A stretch of DNA of 64,000 nucleotides, taken from Siphonodentalium dalli. Taxonomy: Eukaryota > Mollusca > Scaphopoda > Gadilida > Siphonodentaliidae. A model generated the notes under the pieces. The model was not told the DNA's origin. It made no database searches and saw nothing but the letters and a program-made list of their open reading frames with translations. The translations under genes and the position numbers were made by a program. Positions 36,950-47,481 of this stretch are shown here, piece by piece. Positions within the stretch are counted from its first letter, which is position 1. Every line of letters begins with the position of its first letter. The DNA is taken from the NCBI GenBank assembly GCA_032622095.1, contig CP136069.1, positions 102,456,278-102,520,277 on the forward strand, written 5' to 3'.

Positions 36950-38035
36950 TCTCATTTTCTGGCATACACAATCAGTCTGGTGTAGTCTATATCGAACAGG
37001 TTTATAATAGTCCTGGTCGAGCACAACAGATTCATTGTGGCAAGTGCGATGAGCCATGTTCCCCGGTCTGGTATAATCCGACCTGTATTATATATAAGAA
37101 ACACCATCAAATGTAGCAGGTACATAATGACATGTATGATGAGCCTGTGTAGTGCACATATGTGGAAGCTATTGTCATATAGTGACCATAATTTGATGCA
37201 ACAAATGCATACCAAACATGTTGGCTAATATGAATCGATATAATGCCCCAAAAGTCAGTTTTAAACTGGATTTGTTAAATTTCATGATCGTTTCTTATGT
37301 ATTTCTAAACGTGTCCCTATAAAGTGCACCTCACTAACAAAGTGGTAATCATCAGAGGTATGTTAGCAACTCATGGTCATATTGTCGAATTTGGAAGAAA
37401 ATGCCTTGTTACATTTTCAACTCAAGTACGATGATGTGGAGAAAATGTGCCATCTGACATGACACATTGTTCGAATTTAATGAAATAGAGCTATTCGACT
37501 GATCAACCATCTACAATTTGAATGGTTCTGCAAAAATGTAGTTAGTCTTGTAACAGAATAACACGGATGTTGTGTTATGAAGTACTCATTGCTTAAATAA
37601 TTGGTTTTCACTTTCAATGACAACAGAGCTATTTTAATCACATCCGACCGAAAACTGGCTGAACAAGGGCATGTAATCATTGGTACATTCGAATTATACA
37701 CATTCTATTGATCTATTATACATTAGACACACCCTCATAATTTGTTTCTGTCCATATTATAACGTTAAACTATTATGAAGGTAGTCACAGCAATGCAATG
37801 AACCGCTTATGGTGAAACTACTTCCAGTACATATGATAGTATATTTTTCATATATTTCTTATATAAGCATCCTGAGATTATCAAGCAGGAACATTGTGGC
37901 ATGTAACATTAGCCTGGTGTAGCATATGCCAATATGTTATCATGTACAAGAATCACAATATCATATAGCAGGTACAGAACAGCATAATCATGGACCTGAT
38001 TTAGTCAAATCGGACATGTTATCATATAACAATCT
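36950..38035. repeat. Displaced units of the ~85-bp array
   Basis: Units at about 36957-37225 (AGTCTGGTGTAGTCTATATC, GACATGTATGATGAGCCTG) and 37895-38035 (TTAGCCTGGTGTAGCATATG, TGTTATCATGTAC) match the array at 34230-34720. The intervening 37230-37890 shows no recognisable feature. Confidence 0.6.
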
Positions 38036-38039
38036 TACT

Positions 38040-38765
38040 TAGCAGAGAGGTTCCACGATTTTTTACATTTTGACGGCTATTTTGGCAGTAATTGTTGTAT
38101 AAGTATAGCAATTTTGGATAAACAATGTGATACTGTTTTTGCATGTCCAGACAATTATTATTGTGTACATTACAGAGCTCTTAACGGACATAGCGTGGTT
38201 GGAATAATACTAATGTACTATGTGGGTGATTTGATAGTCGTTTTTTTTAAACGTATACATGGTCCAGCGGTAACCCAGTATACTCAACATGACTCGAAAT
38301 TGATAGTAAATGACTACTCTCAATATTCCGAGAAGAAATTCCCATATAGCCCATAAAATTTCTGGGATAATTTAGAAAGAAGTGTAGAATTTAAGAAAAA
38401 TCGGCATTTTTTAAAATTATTTTGGCGGCCATTTTGGGATATTTTGGGGGCCATCTTGGGGGATGGCTAACAAAATGAGTTTAATTAAATGCGCATATGT
38501 ATGGCGAATACCTAACAATTAACTACACCATCATATGTCAAATATTTTTTCTGTTATCGCCGTATAACTAGAGATAGGGTCATAACCGGAAATTTAGTGA
38601 CCCCCTTGGGCGCCATCTTGGATTTGGCCGGCCATTTTGAATTTTTGAAAATAGGTCCATATCAGAAATTGATCCATATTTGTCCATAATGATATGTGAG
38701 AAGTTTCATGCTTCTACTCAAAAGTGCATGATTCCAGATTTTATCTGCCTTAACCGCTCTACTAT
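38040..38765 (-). repeat. AAAATGGCCGCCAAA dispersed repeat, copy 3 (uninterrupted)
   Basis: It is the reverse complement of the unit at 30760-31262 plus 33268-33415. GGCGCCATCTTGGATTTGG, GGTCCATATCAGAAATTGAT and TTAACCGCTCTACTAT occur in inverse order. It lacks the 2-kb element, so it is the empty-site reference for 31263-33267. Confidence 0.8.
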
Positions 38766-39448
38766 ATCTGGGGATAACCTTTACTAGCAATGGGAAATTC
38801 AAGCAGGCCATCAACAACTTTAGTGCAAAAGGGCAAAAAGCATTATATTCAATACATTGAACATGTGCAAATAGAGCGCCTCTGTATCTGAAAACATCCC
38901 TTGAGCTATGTTATAAACTAACTAGCAGATTAGCCCGCAACTGGCGGGATTCGTCCCATGGCTTTGGTCGATCCATTAAGCTTTGGTCGATCCATTAATT
39001 TTTGTGTTTCAAGGTAACCCGTACATGCACGACATATTCCCTGTCCCGAGTTGACCATACATAAGAAATTTCACGTCAATGTCACCGCTGACGACCGAGA
39101 TATCACCCAAGGTCATTTGTGGGTACCCGTTTCAAGGTCAAGGTCACCTCAAACTGACCCGACGAAAATCTCCCCCGTCCCTTGGAAGCCCTAAGTACGA
39201 AATTTCGTCTCGATGTTTTTAAGATGGACGTATGTTAACATTAAATTTGTTATTATAAGTCTTCACACGACATGGATAGTTCATATATCAACTTAACAAT
39301 CGTTCTTCACAGATATACAATAGTTCAGGACAAACATAATTGTGTTACATTGAACGATCGGCCCAAGTTCAGCGAAATAGCGTACAAGGATAATATAGTA
39401 TGTTTGCGCTCTTGGGTAAATCGCGACATTCCTTAACTTTGAGGTTTT
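38766..39448. other. No recognised gene
   Basis: About 38935-39190 contains repeat-like text (ACTGGCGGGATTCGTCCC, CAAGGTCAAGGTCACC) in the style of other dispersed mollusc repeats, but I could not define ends. Confidence 0.3.
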
Positions 39449-41240
39449 TAGCTCACCTGAGACGAAGTCTCCGGCGGAGCTATAGTCATCACTCCTCATC
39501 TGTCGTCTGTCCATCCGTCAACAATTCTTTAAACATCTTCTCCTCTGGAACCAAAAGATCGAATGGGTTCATATTTGGTGTGGATGTTCCCTAGGTGACT
39601 CTCATTTAGATTTGTTCAAATGAGGTCACTGGGTCAAATAGTTGCGAAAGCAGGGCCATAACTCTATTCCTCCATAGTAATTCTTTTAAACATCTTCTCA
39701 AATACCATCAGGCCAAATGGGTTCATATTTGGTATGAAGGATTCTTGGGTGACTGGGGTTCAGATTTGTTCAAATGAGGTCACTGGGTCAAATGTAGGCG
39801 GGGCCAGGGACATAACTTTTTTTTTTATTTATTTAACTCCATGGTCAGTTATATAGATATATTGTGCCCCCCTGGCCCTTTACTCAAGTTTAATGCTTCT
39901 GCCACCCTGGTCCCAAAAATAATACATGTATTTACTCAAATTCTTGACAGTGAATCATTAATAAGAAGCATTTACTTTGGCTCTAACTGTATGCAGGGTA
40001 TGCCTACACATGTGAAATCTGACATTTTTATAAACATTTTCTGGAGATCTGCTAGAGGTCATTAATTCCCAATTACAACAACAATCTATCATTTGTATTG
40101 TTCATATCTTTCAACAGGACATTTAACCCTCCCACATCCACCACTTCACTAGAACATATCTGGCAAACTTGAAAAGTGTTCTTTGAAAGAACCACCAGCT
40201 CTAATTAGCTCATATTTAATATTGAGGCTCCTTTGGTGTGATGTGTGATTCAGATTTGTTCAATCAGGGTCACCAGGTCAAGTAGGTGCAAGGCCAGCTA
40301 CATTACGCTTTCTCTCCATAGTAATTCATGGTATGTCTTCTATGCAAGAATCAAATGGCCTATTTTGCTTATATTTGGTATGAAATTACCTTGGATGACA
40401 TATTTGTGAAAATGGAATCACAAAGTCGAATAAGGGCAGAGCCAGAGACATAACTATTTCACCACATAGTAATTCTTAAAATATGTTTGCAAGAGCCAAG
40501 AACTAGTTGGCTTATTTAGCATGGAATGTTCCTGTTTGACTGCAATTCAGATTTTAAAAAATGGGGTCACCTGGTCAAATAGGGACCAAGCGAAGGACAG
40601 TTTCCCTCTTAATATGCTTCCTTCACAAGGACCATCAGGTCTATTTTACTGATATTTAGTATGAAGGGTTCTTTGGTGTCTGGGATTCAAATTTATTCAG
40701 ATGGGGTCACCAGGTTAAATAGGGACCAGGGACATAACTGTATGTCTCTATAGTAATTCTTAAAATGTATTCTCAAGAGAGGTTGGACTATTTAGCTTAC
40801 ATATAGTATGGAGGATCCTTTAATGACTGAGATTCAGATTTGTTAACATGAGGTCAACCTGTTAAGGAATGATGGGGCTATGGGGAGAACAATTTTGTGT
40901 CTAATAAAATCATTGAAATACCAAATTCATTAAAACATCTACCTTGGAACTACCTGACTGATTAATCTGACATACATGTATGATGTTTTGTGTCCATGGA
41001 TAATTGGGCTTCAAACATGTCTAAATGGTTTTATAAAAAGGCGCTTGTGAGATTGGAAATTTTCAACAATTGAGAATGTTTGAGATGTCGGTTGTGAAAT
41101 TCCAACCTAAGACTTGGGAGTCTGGAGCCCGGTCGGGAGAGGACTTGTTGAGCTGGAGGAGGGGGGTGATCAGTAGTGTACAGTTGGTAATTTCAAGGTG
41201 GATATTCACCGATCTACATACATGAAGCCTCTCTAGCCAC

Positions 41241-41405
41241 ATATAAGGATTAACTGTCATGTGGACTGTTTTTATGGAGATGTAACGGTGAGGTAAGTGG
41301 ACATAACTTGTGTAAAACCCGAAGGGTTTTACATACAAGTTATGACCACTTACCTCACCGTTACATCTCCATAAAAATAGTCCACATGACAGTTAATCCT
41401 TATAT
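41241..41405. repeat. 165-bp near-perfect palindrome
   Basis: The arms are about 80 bp each, from ATATAAGGATTAACTGTCAT to its inverse ATGACAGTTAATCCTTATAT, and meet at GTAAAACCC GAA GGGTTTTAC. Few mismatches are visible (for example GTGGACATAACTTG against CAAGTTATGACCAC). It could extrude as a cruciform. It forms the left part of the insertion 41245-41752. Confidence 0.92.
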
Positions 41406-41752
41406 TTATATACATTTAGCGAAAAAGCCACTTTTGTAAATTTATTTAAATCGAAAAGTGTATCGTGACAACATCAGCCCAAAATACCCAATAGCACCCT
41501 TGGCAAAAGTTAATAGGAACAATTTCTCTTCATATTGAAACCCGATGATGTATTAAGTCAGTCCTGCGCGAGTCCAAATGCGCCCAAAACATTACGCGTT
41601 CGTCTTTCCAAACCTAATGACGTATCGATGGTGTTATTAGCTTGGTGTCATGAGGCGTTGCGCATTCACCGAGAAATAACTGCAACTAGCCACGTGGGCG
41701 CCGACCAATCAGAATGCTGGATTTAGTGATGACAACACTTAGTGTGTAAATA
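41245..41752. mobile_element. ~508-bp insertion carrying the palindrome
   Basis: Related copies read CTAT or TGGCC followed by ACATATCATGTTTAGATC or ACATCCTGTTTAGATC without interruption. Here CCACATAT is followed by 508 extra bases and then ATATCCTGTTTAGATCTACT. ATAT on both sides is a possible 4-bp (or TA) target duplication. Apart from the palindrome the insert has no recognised terminal repeats and no protein. Superfamily unknown. Confidence 0.7.
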
Positions 41753-41860
41753 TATCCTGTTTAGATCTACTTCTTTTAAAGTGATTATGAAAAGTTCTGA
41801 CGGTTGTAGTCTCCAGAGTTGCAGTCTGGTGAACGACCCCACAGTCATTGACTGTCTTGT

Positions 41861-42479
41861 TTATAATAACTAATAGATTGTCATGATATTGAAGCATTTG
41901 GGGAATGATATATACATGGCAGCTTATACCTACACATTCCATATACAATTCGCTTAATTTTGGTGTGATTCGTATTCTTGAATACACTATTTAAAGGTGG
42001 TGAATTAGTCTGCACTTTAAGACATATTTGTGTGTATTTTATGATTAGCCGACGAACATGCGGCTCCACGTATTCAATACGTTGATATTGTAAACAAACT
42101 TTTCTCAAGTGTCGTTTTGGTCCAAGTATCACTTTTTCGATGGGGAGAGCTGATCCGATTAGGGTGCATTTTAAGAGAATCGAGTGGAGAAAACACGAAT
42201 TCTGCCATCACATGTTTCTGAATGATGTAGGCAAAGTAACTCTAAAATTTCGGCAAGTATTTAACCCATCAATCCCCATTACGGTGGCAGTTGAGGGCTA
42301 AAGGAGTGGTTGCACGGGCTCACGAATGGTGCGATGACACTTCCCTTGGCTTTTTACCCTTAGATAGGAAGTTTGGGCTCAATCGGTTGAGCCGTTTTCG
42401 AGTCTGTAAAGGATATATATATATACACACAAAGTTTCAAAATATATAGTAGATAAAATCTATTATCCTATTTGGTAGT
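41861..42479. other. Intronic sequence, nothing recognised
   Basis: Two short minus-strand open frames overlap here but lack recognisable protein features. A (TA)n/(CA)n-like stretch lies at about 42415-42430. Confidence 0.3.
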
Positions 42480-43312
42480 GAAATATGGGTGACAGAATTA
42501 ACAGACGAAAATCATGAATGTTATCCATGTGAAAAAGTACATGTACATGGCTTCATATGCGGTTAAAATTTCTTCAAACTGCACAAGCAGTCTGCCGCGT
42601 GAGTCTGTGGAACAACACAGCACGCTAGCTGATAAATAAATATTCTAAAGTCTACAATTGTATGGTTTAAATGTTCAAATTGATATTTGCAGTAGCCTTA
42701 AACTTAATCTATTTATTAGGGCAACTTAAGGCAAACCACGCTAAGATTTTTGAGCCAGCATGCTTGATGATTCTTCAAAAACTAAGAACATATCGACCTT
42801 TCAAAAGAGATTTGGTTTTTGAACTGTATCTTATCCACACAGCTACACAAGTTGTCAATTAGGTTTCTCTTGTTTGAGGGTGAGCCATCATCTTTTGAAA
42901 AGGGTTGACACACCCAATCACCAGTTCAATTAGTAAAGTGTGTTTTCTGTGATGACAAAGTCATTGAAGATGAGAGAAATTTCTTGATTGATTGTCCTAA
43001 TTATCATTAAACTGCCATGAATTGCTAAACACGAAAGACAGTTTCATAAAGTTTTGACTGATGAGCAGAGGGGTTCGACTTTGAATATTTCCTAGCTAAC
43101 GACATAGATCAAAATTGTGCTGAGGTTTGCAATGTAGTCAGGATGCTTTTCGAGGCCAGATCATAGTTATAGCTGACCTAATCTTTTGAGAAACAGTATA
43201 CATTAAAAAACTTTATTTCATATTTTATTTAATACTTTACGTCAATGTTTGTATATGTACATAACAACCTGTCCCGATACAGGGGCGTTATCTGCTCAAT
43301 AAATTCTAAGGC
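42480..43312 (+). pseudogene. Decayed LINE 3' end (ORF2 C-terminus plus tail)
   Basis: Broken frames encode FKLLLK-like and LHKQS-type text followed by FEKG, HTQSPVQLVKCVFCDD, IEDERNFLIDCPNYH and VVRMLFEARS. The C-x-x-C(…)H/N-FL..CP.Y pattern is the C-terminal zinc-knuckle region of many LINE ORF2 proteins. Stops and frameshifts are frequent. The sequence then runs into a 3' tail (TGTCCCGATACAGGGGCG, then CTCAATAAATTC) as in LINE 3' ends. It lies only ~110 bp upstream of the WDR5 exon acceptor. The LINE clade cannot be set from this part. Confidence 0.65.
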
Positions 43313-43420
43313 AGACTGAGTTGAGTACTATTTCTGTCTAAGACACTGTTAATTTGCTCTCATACTTTTGCTTTGTGATGAGATTGCTATACATGTAATA
43401 TAATCTTCAATTTATTTTAG

Positions 43421-43454
43421 CACATTGAAACTTTGGGACTACAGCAAAGGAAAG
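43421..43454 (+). CDS. WDR5: WDR5 coding microexon (34 nt)
   Basis: After acceptor TTTATTTTAG the exon C|ACA TTG AAA CTT TGG GAC TAC encodes (N)TLKLWDYSKGK and ends in AAG before donor GTGAGT. Joined to 14447-14522 it gives ATLDN-TLKLWDYSKGK without interruption, the end of a WD repeat with the canonical W-D dipeptide. This matches WDR5 exactly as I know it. The next exon, expected to begin CLKTYTGHKNEKYC, was not found between 43455 and 64000, so the following intron probably also exceeds 20 kb. Confidence 0.96.
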
Positions 43455-44215
43455 GTGAGTGATTTAATACATAGATTATGCCTGTATGTAATTGTTTACC
43501 TTGGGAAAATTGGTTTACCAAAGTCCTTATCTGTCATTCATACTGGATGAACATTGATGCAGGATAGCGTGGTGATGAAGAATTTTCCATAGAGTTGGTG
43601 TTTGTTATCATATAATCTAATAATTGGTAGCTCATTTTATTTTTATCATGACTAAAAAACATTCCTATTAAAAGTTTGCCGAAAATTGTTTGTTGTGGAG
43701 GAAGCGACATGATCACATGATTGTCACATGTAATCAGGATCATGTGATCCATATACTAGTATAGTCACATGATCGATCGTGTGATAAAGCCTTGACCAAG
43801 CATCGCGATAGGATCCGATAGAGTGCATGATAGCCATAAATATTGACAAATAGATTATCAGCGTCTATACTAAATGCCGTCTTCTTGCACTGCACTTGTA
43901 TATGCTAAAAGGTCATCGATCAGTGTTTATTGTGTGGTATTTTTACTGGATGTTTGTTTATTCTTGTCCAGTTGATTAGCATAAACTTTACAAACGAAAA
44001 AGCGATCATAGATTCATTTGCGGCTTTTGAAGTTCGCCACGTTATGCGAGAACTCTGCGAATGCAACAACTTCACGAATTATGTGACAGTTATCATAATA
44101 AAACGTATTTAGCGAGCTAGTATGTACCATATGTATTGCAATGTTTTATTATTATAAAACCATGCGAGTATTTTACGTAAGAGTTCTCATTGAAAAAAAG
44201 CAATTGGTGGGGGTC
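43455..44215. other. Start of the next WDR5 intron, E-box-rich stretch
   Basis: No coding feature is recognised. About 43708-43785 is dense in CACATG-type and palindromic motifs (GATCACATGATT, TCACATGTAATC, GATCATGTGATC, TCACATGATCGATCGTGTGA). It could be a transcription-factor site cluster or simple-repeat decay. Confidence 0.35.
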
Positions 44216-45449
44216 CTATCGCGAGGTCACCAAGTCAAATAGTTGCAAAGCCAGGGATCAGGGAACAGCCTAGGCCTGATTTTCAGGGCAAAGTGACTTC
44301 TCCCTATCACAAAAATAGGGCGAAGTGGGCCTTCTCCAGGGCAAAATGTGTTGACAAAATTGAAAACGGCTCGCACTGTAGTCGCCAATATAACGAAAAT
44401 AGGAGATATGTAATATTTAAATTATAATGATGAAACAATGGTTCAAATGTGGAAACTTTATGTTCAAATCATCACTCTAATAACTATGAATAATGTCCAA
44501 ACATAATTGTGAGAGAATGGTAGCATTTTATATAATAATTTTGGAAGAACGGCATTTTTACAAACACTTATGAATGCAAAACAAATAAAAATTACACAAC
44601 GCTTATGAATACGAAAAAAATGCTAAAACGAAACAAAATCTTGAACATTCTCACTCATTAAAGGTCCCTAACATGGGTACAGATATTAATATGTTGCAAA
44701 AATGAATTTGTTAACAAAGGGGTGATGATCTGACGTAAGTGTAGAGTTGTAATATTCAGGTGTGATAATCTCAAAATATCAAGTCACTGTAGACACAGGA
44801 CGATGTATTCACAGCTGTCTGCAATCAACACTCGGTGTGAATATGCTCCCAAATCAGATTAATACAGATGCTAATAGTAACTATGGTGTTATCTACAACA
44901 GCGTCAATGGATAACTGGGTTCAATCAACTTCGGAAATTTCAGGGCGACTTAAACTTCGCCCGGCTGCTAAATTACGGCGAAGTGAGCAACAATAGGGAG
45001 ACTTCTTTGCCCACGTCGCCCTCTCGGCTGGTCCCTGCCAGGGCCATAACTCTTTCCCTCCTGAGTAAGTCTTAAAACAACTTCTTCTCAAGAACCATTA
45101 AGCTTATATTTGGCATGGACGGTCCTTGGTTTACTGGGGTTCAGATCTGTTAAAATGGGGTCAATGGGCAAACATGGGCAAAGCCAGTGTCAATATCTTT
45201 AAAACAAAACAATTTTTTTTAGATTTAACTCCTTGCTTAATTTAACAAACAAAAATTAATTTTAAATGAAAATATTTTTTTTTAGGTTTTACTCCTTGCT
45301 CAATTTATTTTTTCTTAATAAAAATTTAAATTTAAATTTTGAAAAACTAATTACCTTATAAAAACGTACTGACTATTGTAGTCTTCAGAGTCCCAGTCTT
45401 CTCGTCTTTACAGTCTGGTGAGCGACCCCACAGTCATTGACTGTCTTGT
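44216..45449 (+). mobile_element. AGCTCACC-family fragment split by a hAT-like element
   Basis: The left part GAGGTCACCAAGTCAAATAG and TTGCAAAGCCAGGG is continued after the insertion by CCATAACTCTTTCCCTCC. The 3' module then follows, ending ACCCCACAGTCATTGACTGT and CTTGT at 45449. The 5' hairpin is missing. Confidence 0.6.
44259..45037. mobile_element. hAT-like non-autonomous element, 779 bp
   Basis: The left end is CAGGGAACAGCCTAG and the reverse complement of the right end is CAGGGACCAGCCGAG. The flanking 8-mers are CCAGGGAT and CCAGGGCC. The repeat's intact copies read GCCAGGGCCATAAC, so the target was CCAGGGCC and the left copy has two changes. An 8-bp duplication with CAGGG termini is typical of hAT. 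Subterminal GGGCGAAGTGG, GGAGACTTCT and GGCGACTTAAAC motifs match those in the element at 58600-61123. No transposase frame is present. Confidence 0.75.
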
Positions 45450-46116
45450 TAATTCCACATCTTATTTGGTCAATAAAGTTCATGAAAGAAAGATGCCCAT
45501 TGTGGAATCAGTTTACTTGTTGTCATGTGGCAACAATAGCACAAAGAAAACTCATTCGGTGAAGGTTGCATGTACACACGGTGAAGTACGTGCAATGTGT
45601 GAAATTTTGTGTCATTCTCTTGGAAAACATTTGTTGATTCCCATTTACATGTACATTTGTACCTTGTCAGATCTACTTGTATAATTCTTTAAATCTGCAT
45701 GTTGAAAGTGTGAATAACAGACATTTGAAGTTAATATTACCACGGTATTAAATACATGCACATATATAACGAAAAAAACAGTTCACATAAAAAAAATACT
45801 CACGGAGTAATTAATATTCATAACACATCATCAATCGGGACTATACTATTTCAACTTGATTATTTCATCCCATGAGTGAAGAATTATTTATTTACAACTG
45901 TGCATACTTCAGATGTAACTATTTGTTATACTGTACAATCGACATGGTTGGAATTCTCACAATAGTAGATGATTCTCACATTTTTCCAGATTGGATAATG
46001 CCTGAGTGGCTCCCTGATCAAGTTGTGCTGATTCACTAAATTGACACACAGTTAGCCTTTAAAAAGTACCAAAACATTCTATATGGTTAAATTTTCTTTT
46101 GGCAATGTTTTTTTTT
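45450..46116. other. No recognised gene
   Basis: AT-rich sequence, nothing supported. Confidence 0.3.
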
Positions 46117-47400
46117 AATTGTACCCGTACCATGTATGATACACATAATGCCAATGTCCGGATCAACCATCCATTGTTTGTCCGTCCGTCTGTCAAAAAT
46201 TCTTTAAACATCTTCTTCGGAACCATAAGACCGAATGTGTTCATATTTGGTGTGGATTTTCCCTAGGTGACTCACATTCAGATTTGTTCAAATGAGGTCA
46301 CCTGGTCGATTAGTTGCGAAACAGGGCCATAACTCGATTCCTCCATAGTAATTCTTACAATGAATTCTTCTAAAAAAAATATTGGGCCGATTTAGCTTAT
46401 ATTTGGTACTGAGGGTCCTTGGGGGACTGTGGTTCAGATTTGTTCAAATGAGGTCACTGTGTCGAATGTGGGCGGAGCCAGTAACATAACTAAAAAAAAA
46501 AAACCCAAAAACCCAAAATTCAGATTGAACTCATTGCTCAATTTAACACACAAAATTTGTTTTAATTTTTTTTTATAACATGTTATAAAATTTGAAAAAC
46601 TCACATAATTATAACATCCTCTGAGTTATGAAACTTCAGTCTTTAATGAAATCACAGAAACTTTCCATCACCCACCCCCCCCCCCCCCCCCCCCACCCTC
46701 ACATGACCCAGGCCCCCACCCTGCCAACAGCCCCTTCACCCATATCATACCTCTCCAGAAGCACTTATTATATCTGCCAATATTATATCTACCAGAGGAC
46801 TGGGCTTCAGAGAGACAGCCAGGTCATTAATTGAGATCAGAATGACAGATTAGAGATTAGAATGTTATTGGACAGGTTTGTGTAAACACTGTGCTAGCAA
46901 TGGTGCTTGTTGTTATTATCAAATTCGAACATAATTATTTTCTCAAGCCTGAATTTAGTGTGTCTGACATTTGCAGAATGAGGTCCCCAGAGGGTGAATT
47001 TAGTGTTGCTACCCTGTACAGCAGGCTAGAATAACCAAATACACCCTCCAGGGACCTCATTCTGCTTAGGCCTCATCTTCTGGGAAGTATCTTGAGTGTA
47101 AAATTAGAAATTTTGTTTTAGTTACTTTTTGACTTTTTCCATTCTGTTCAGTTTCTATGTCCCCTAATTTGAAAAAGATAAAATGCATAATTGAGGTGCT
47201 CAATGGGTGTGCATCACCAACTTCAACAGTAGAACTTCAATCTATTTCTAGGTTTCCCATGGCAGTTGAGGCTTTATAATCAGACTGAGTGTGAATTCGG
47301 TGATGCTAGCCTGCCTTGCGGAATAGTGTCATTAAATTAACCTTTTGGGGACCTCATTCTGCAAATGTCAGACACTAAATTCAGGCTTGGCTGTTTCATA
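46117..47400 (+). mobile_element. Chimeric Helentron-like repeat, largely uninterrupted reference for the 51-63 kb locus
   Basis: The 5' hairpin is of the TATGTGTACCC type (GTACCCGTACCATGTATGA, TACACATAATGCC), but after the GTCCGTCCGTCTGTC tract the body is that of the AGCTCACC family (AAATTCTTTAAACATCTTCT, GGTGTGGATTTTCCCTAG). It continues through GAGTTATGAAACTTCAGTCT, a 20-bp poly-C (46675-46694) and the inverted-repeat module at 46944-47389. The same order of sequences is found, broken by three insertions, from 51383 to 63310. Confidence 0.6.
46944..47389. repeat. Inverted-repeat module starting CAAGCCTGAATTTAG
   Basis: CAAGCCTGAATTTAGTGTG, TCTGACATTTGCAGAATGAG and GTCCCCA at the left pair with TGGGGACCTCATTCTGC, AAATGTCAGACACTAAATTC and AGGCTTG at the right. 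Internal AGAGGGTGAATTTAGTG and CACCCTCCAGGGACCTC form an additional stem. Copies occur near 21000-21470, 61322-63300 (split) and in part at 5990-6055 and 57740-57790. It looks like an old MITE now carried within the larger repeat. Confidence 0.75.
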
Positions 47401-47481
47401 TTATTTTCTTAACCACCACTTATCCATGTGAAGACAAATTGGGGGGTATATTGGATTGAATTTGTCTTCTGTCTGCCAGGC

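Larger units (their letters stand above)
39449..41860 (+). mobile_element. AGCTCACC-family Helentron-like element, long copy with an insertion
   Basis: The 5' hairpin AGCTCACCTGAGACGAAGT with CCGGCGGAGCT is followed by GTCY sequence and several TTCAGATTTGTTCAAATGAG modules. The 3' module (GCGCTTGTGAGATTGGAAAT, GATCAGTAGTGTACAGTTGG) leads to the end ACCCCACAGTCATTGACTGT and CTTGT. The 3' module is split at 41245-41752 by a foldback-bearing insertion absent from the copies at 22990 and 26040. Confidence 0.65.
14523..43420 (+). other. WDR5: WDR5 intron, 28,898 bp
   Basis: Donor GTAAGT at 14523 and acceptor TTTATTTTAG ending at 43420 bound an intron of phase 2 (AA|C). It is filled with the Helentron-like elements, palindromes, Tc1 and LINE remnants annotated separately. 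No other host exon was recognised inside it. The last ~100 bp before the acceptor are free of recognisable repeats. Confidence 0.9.
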
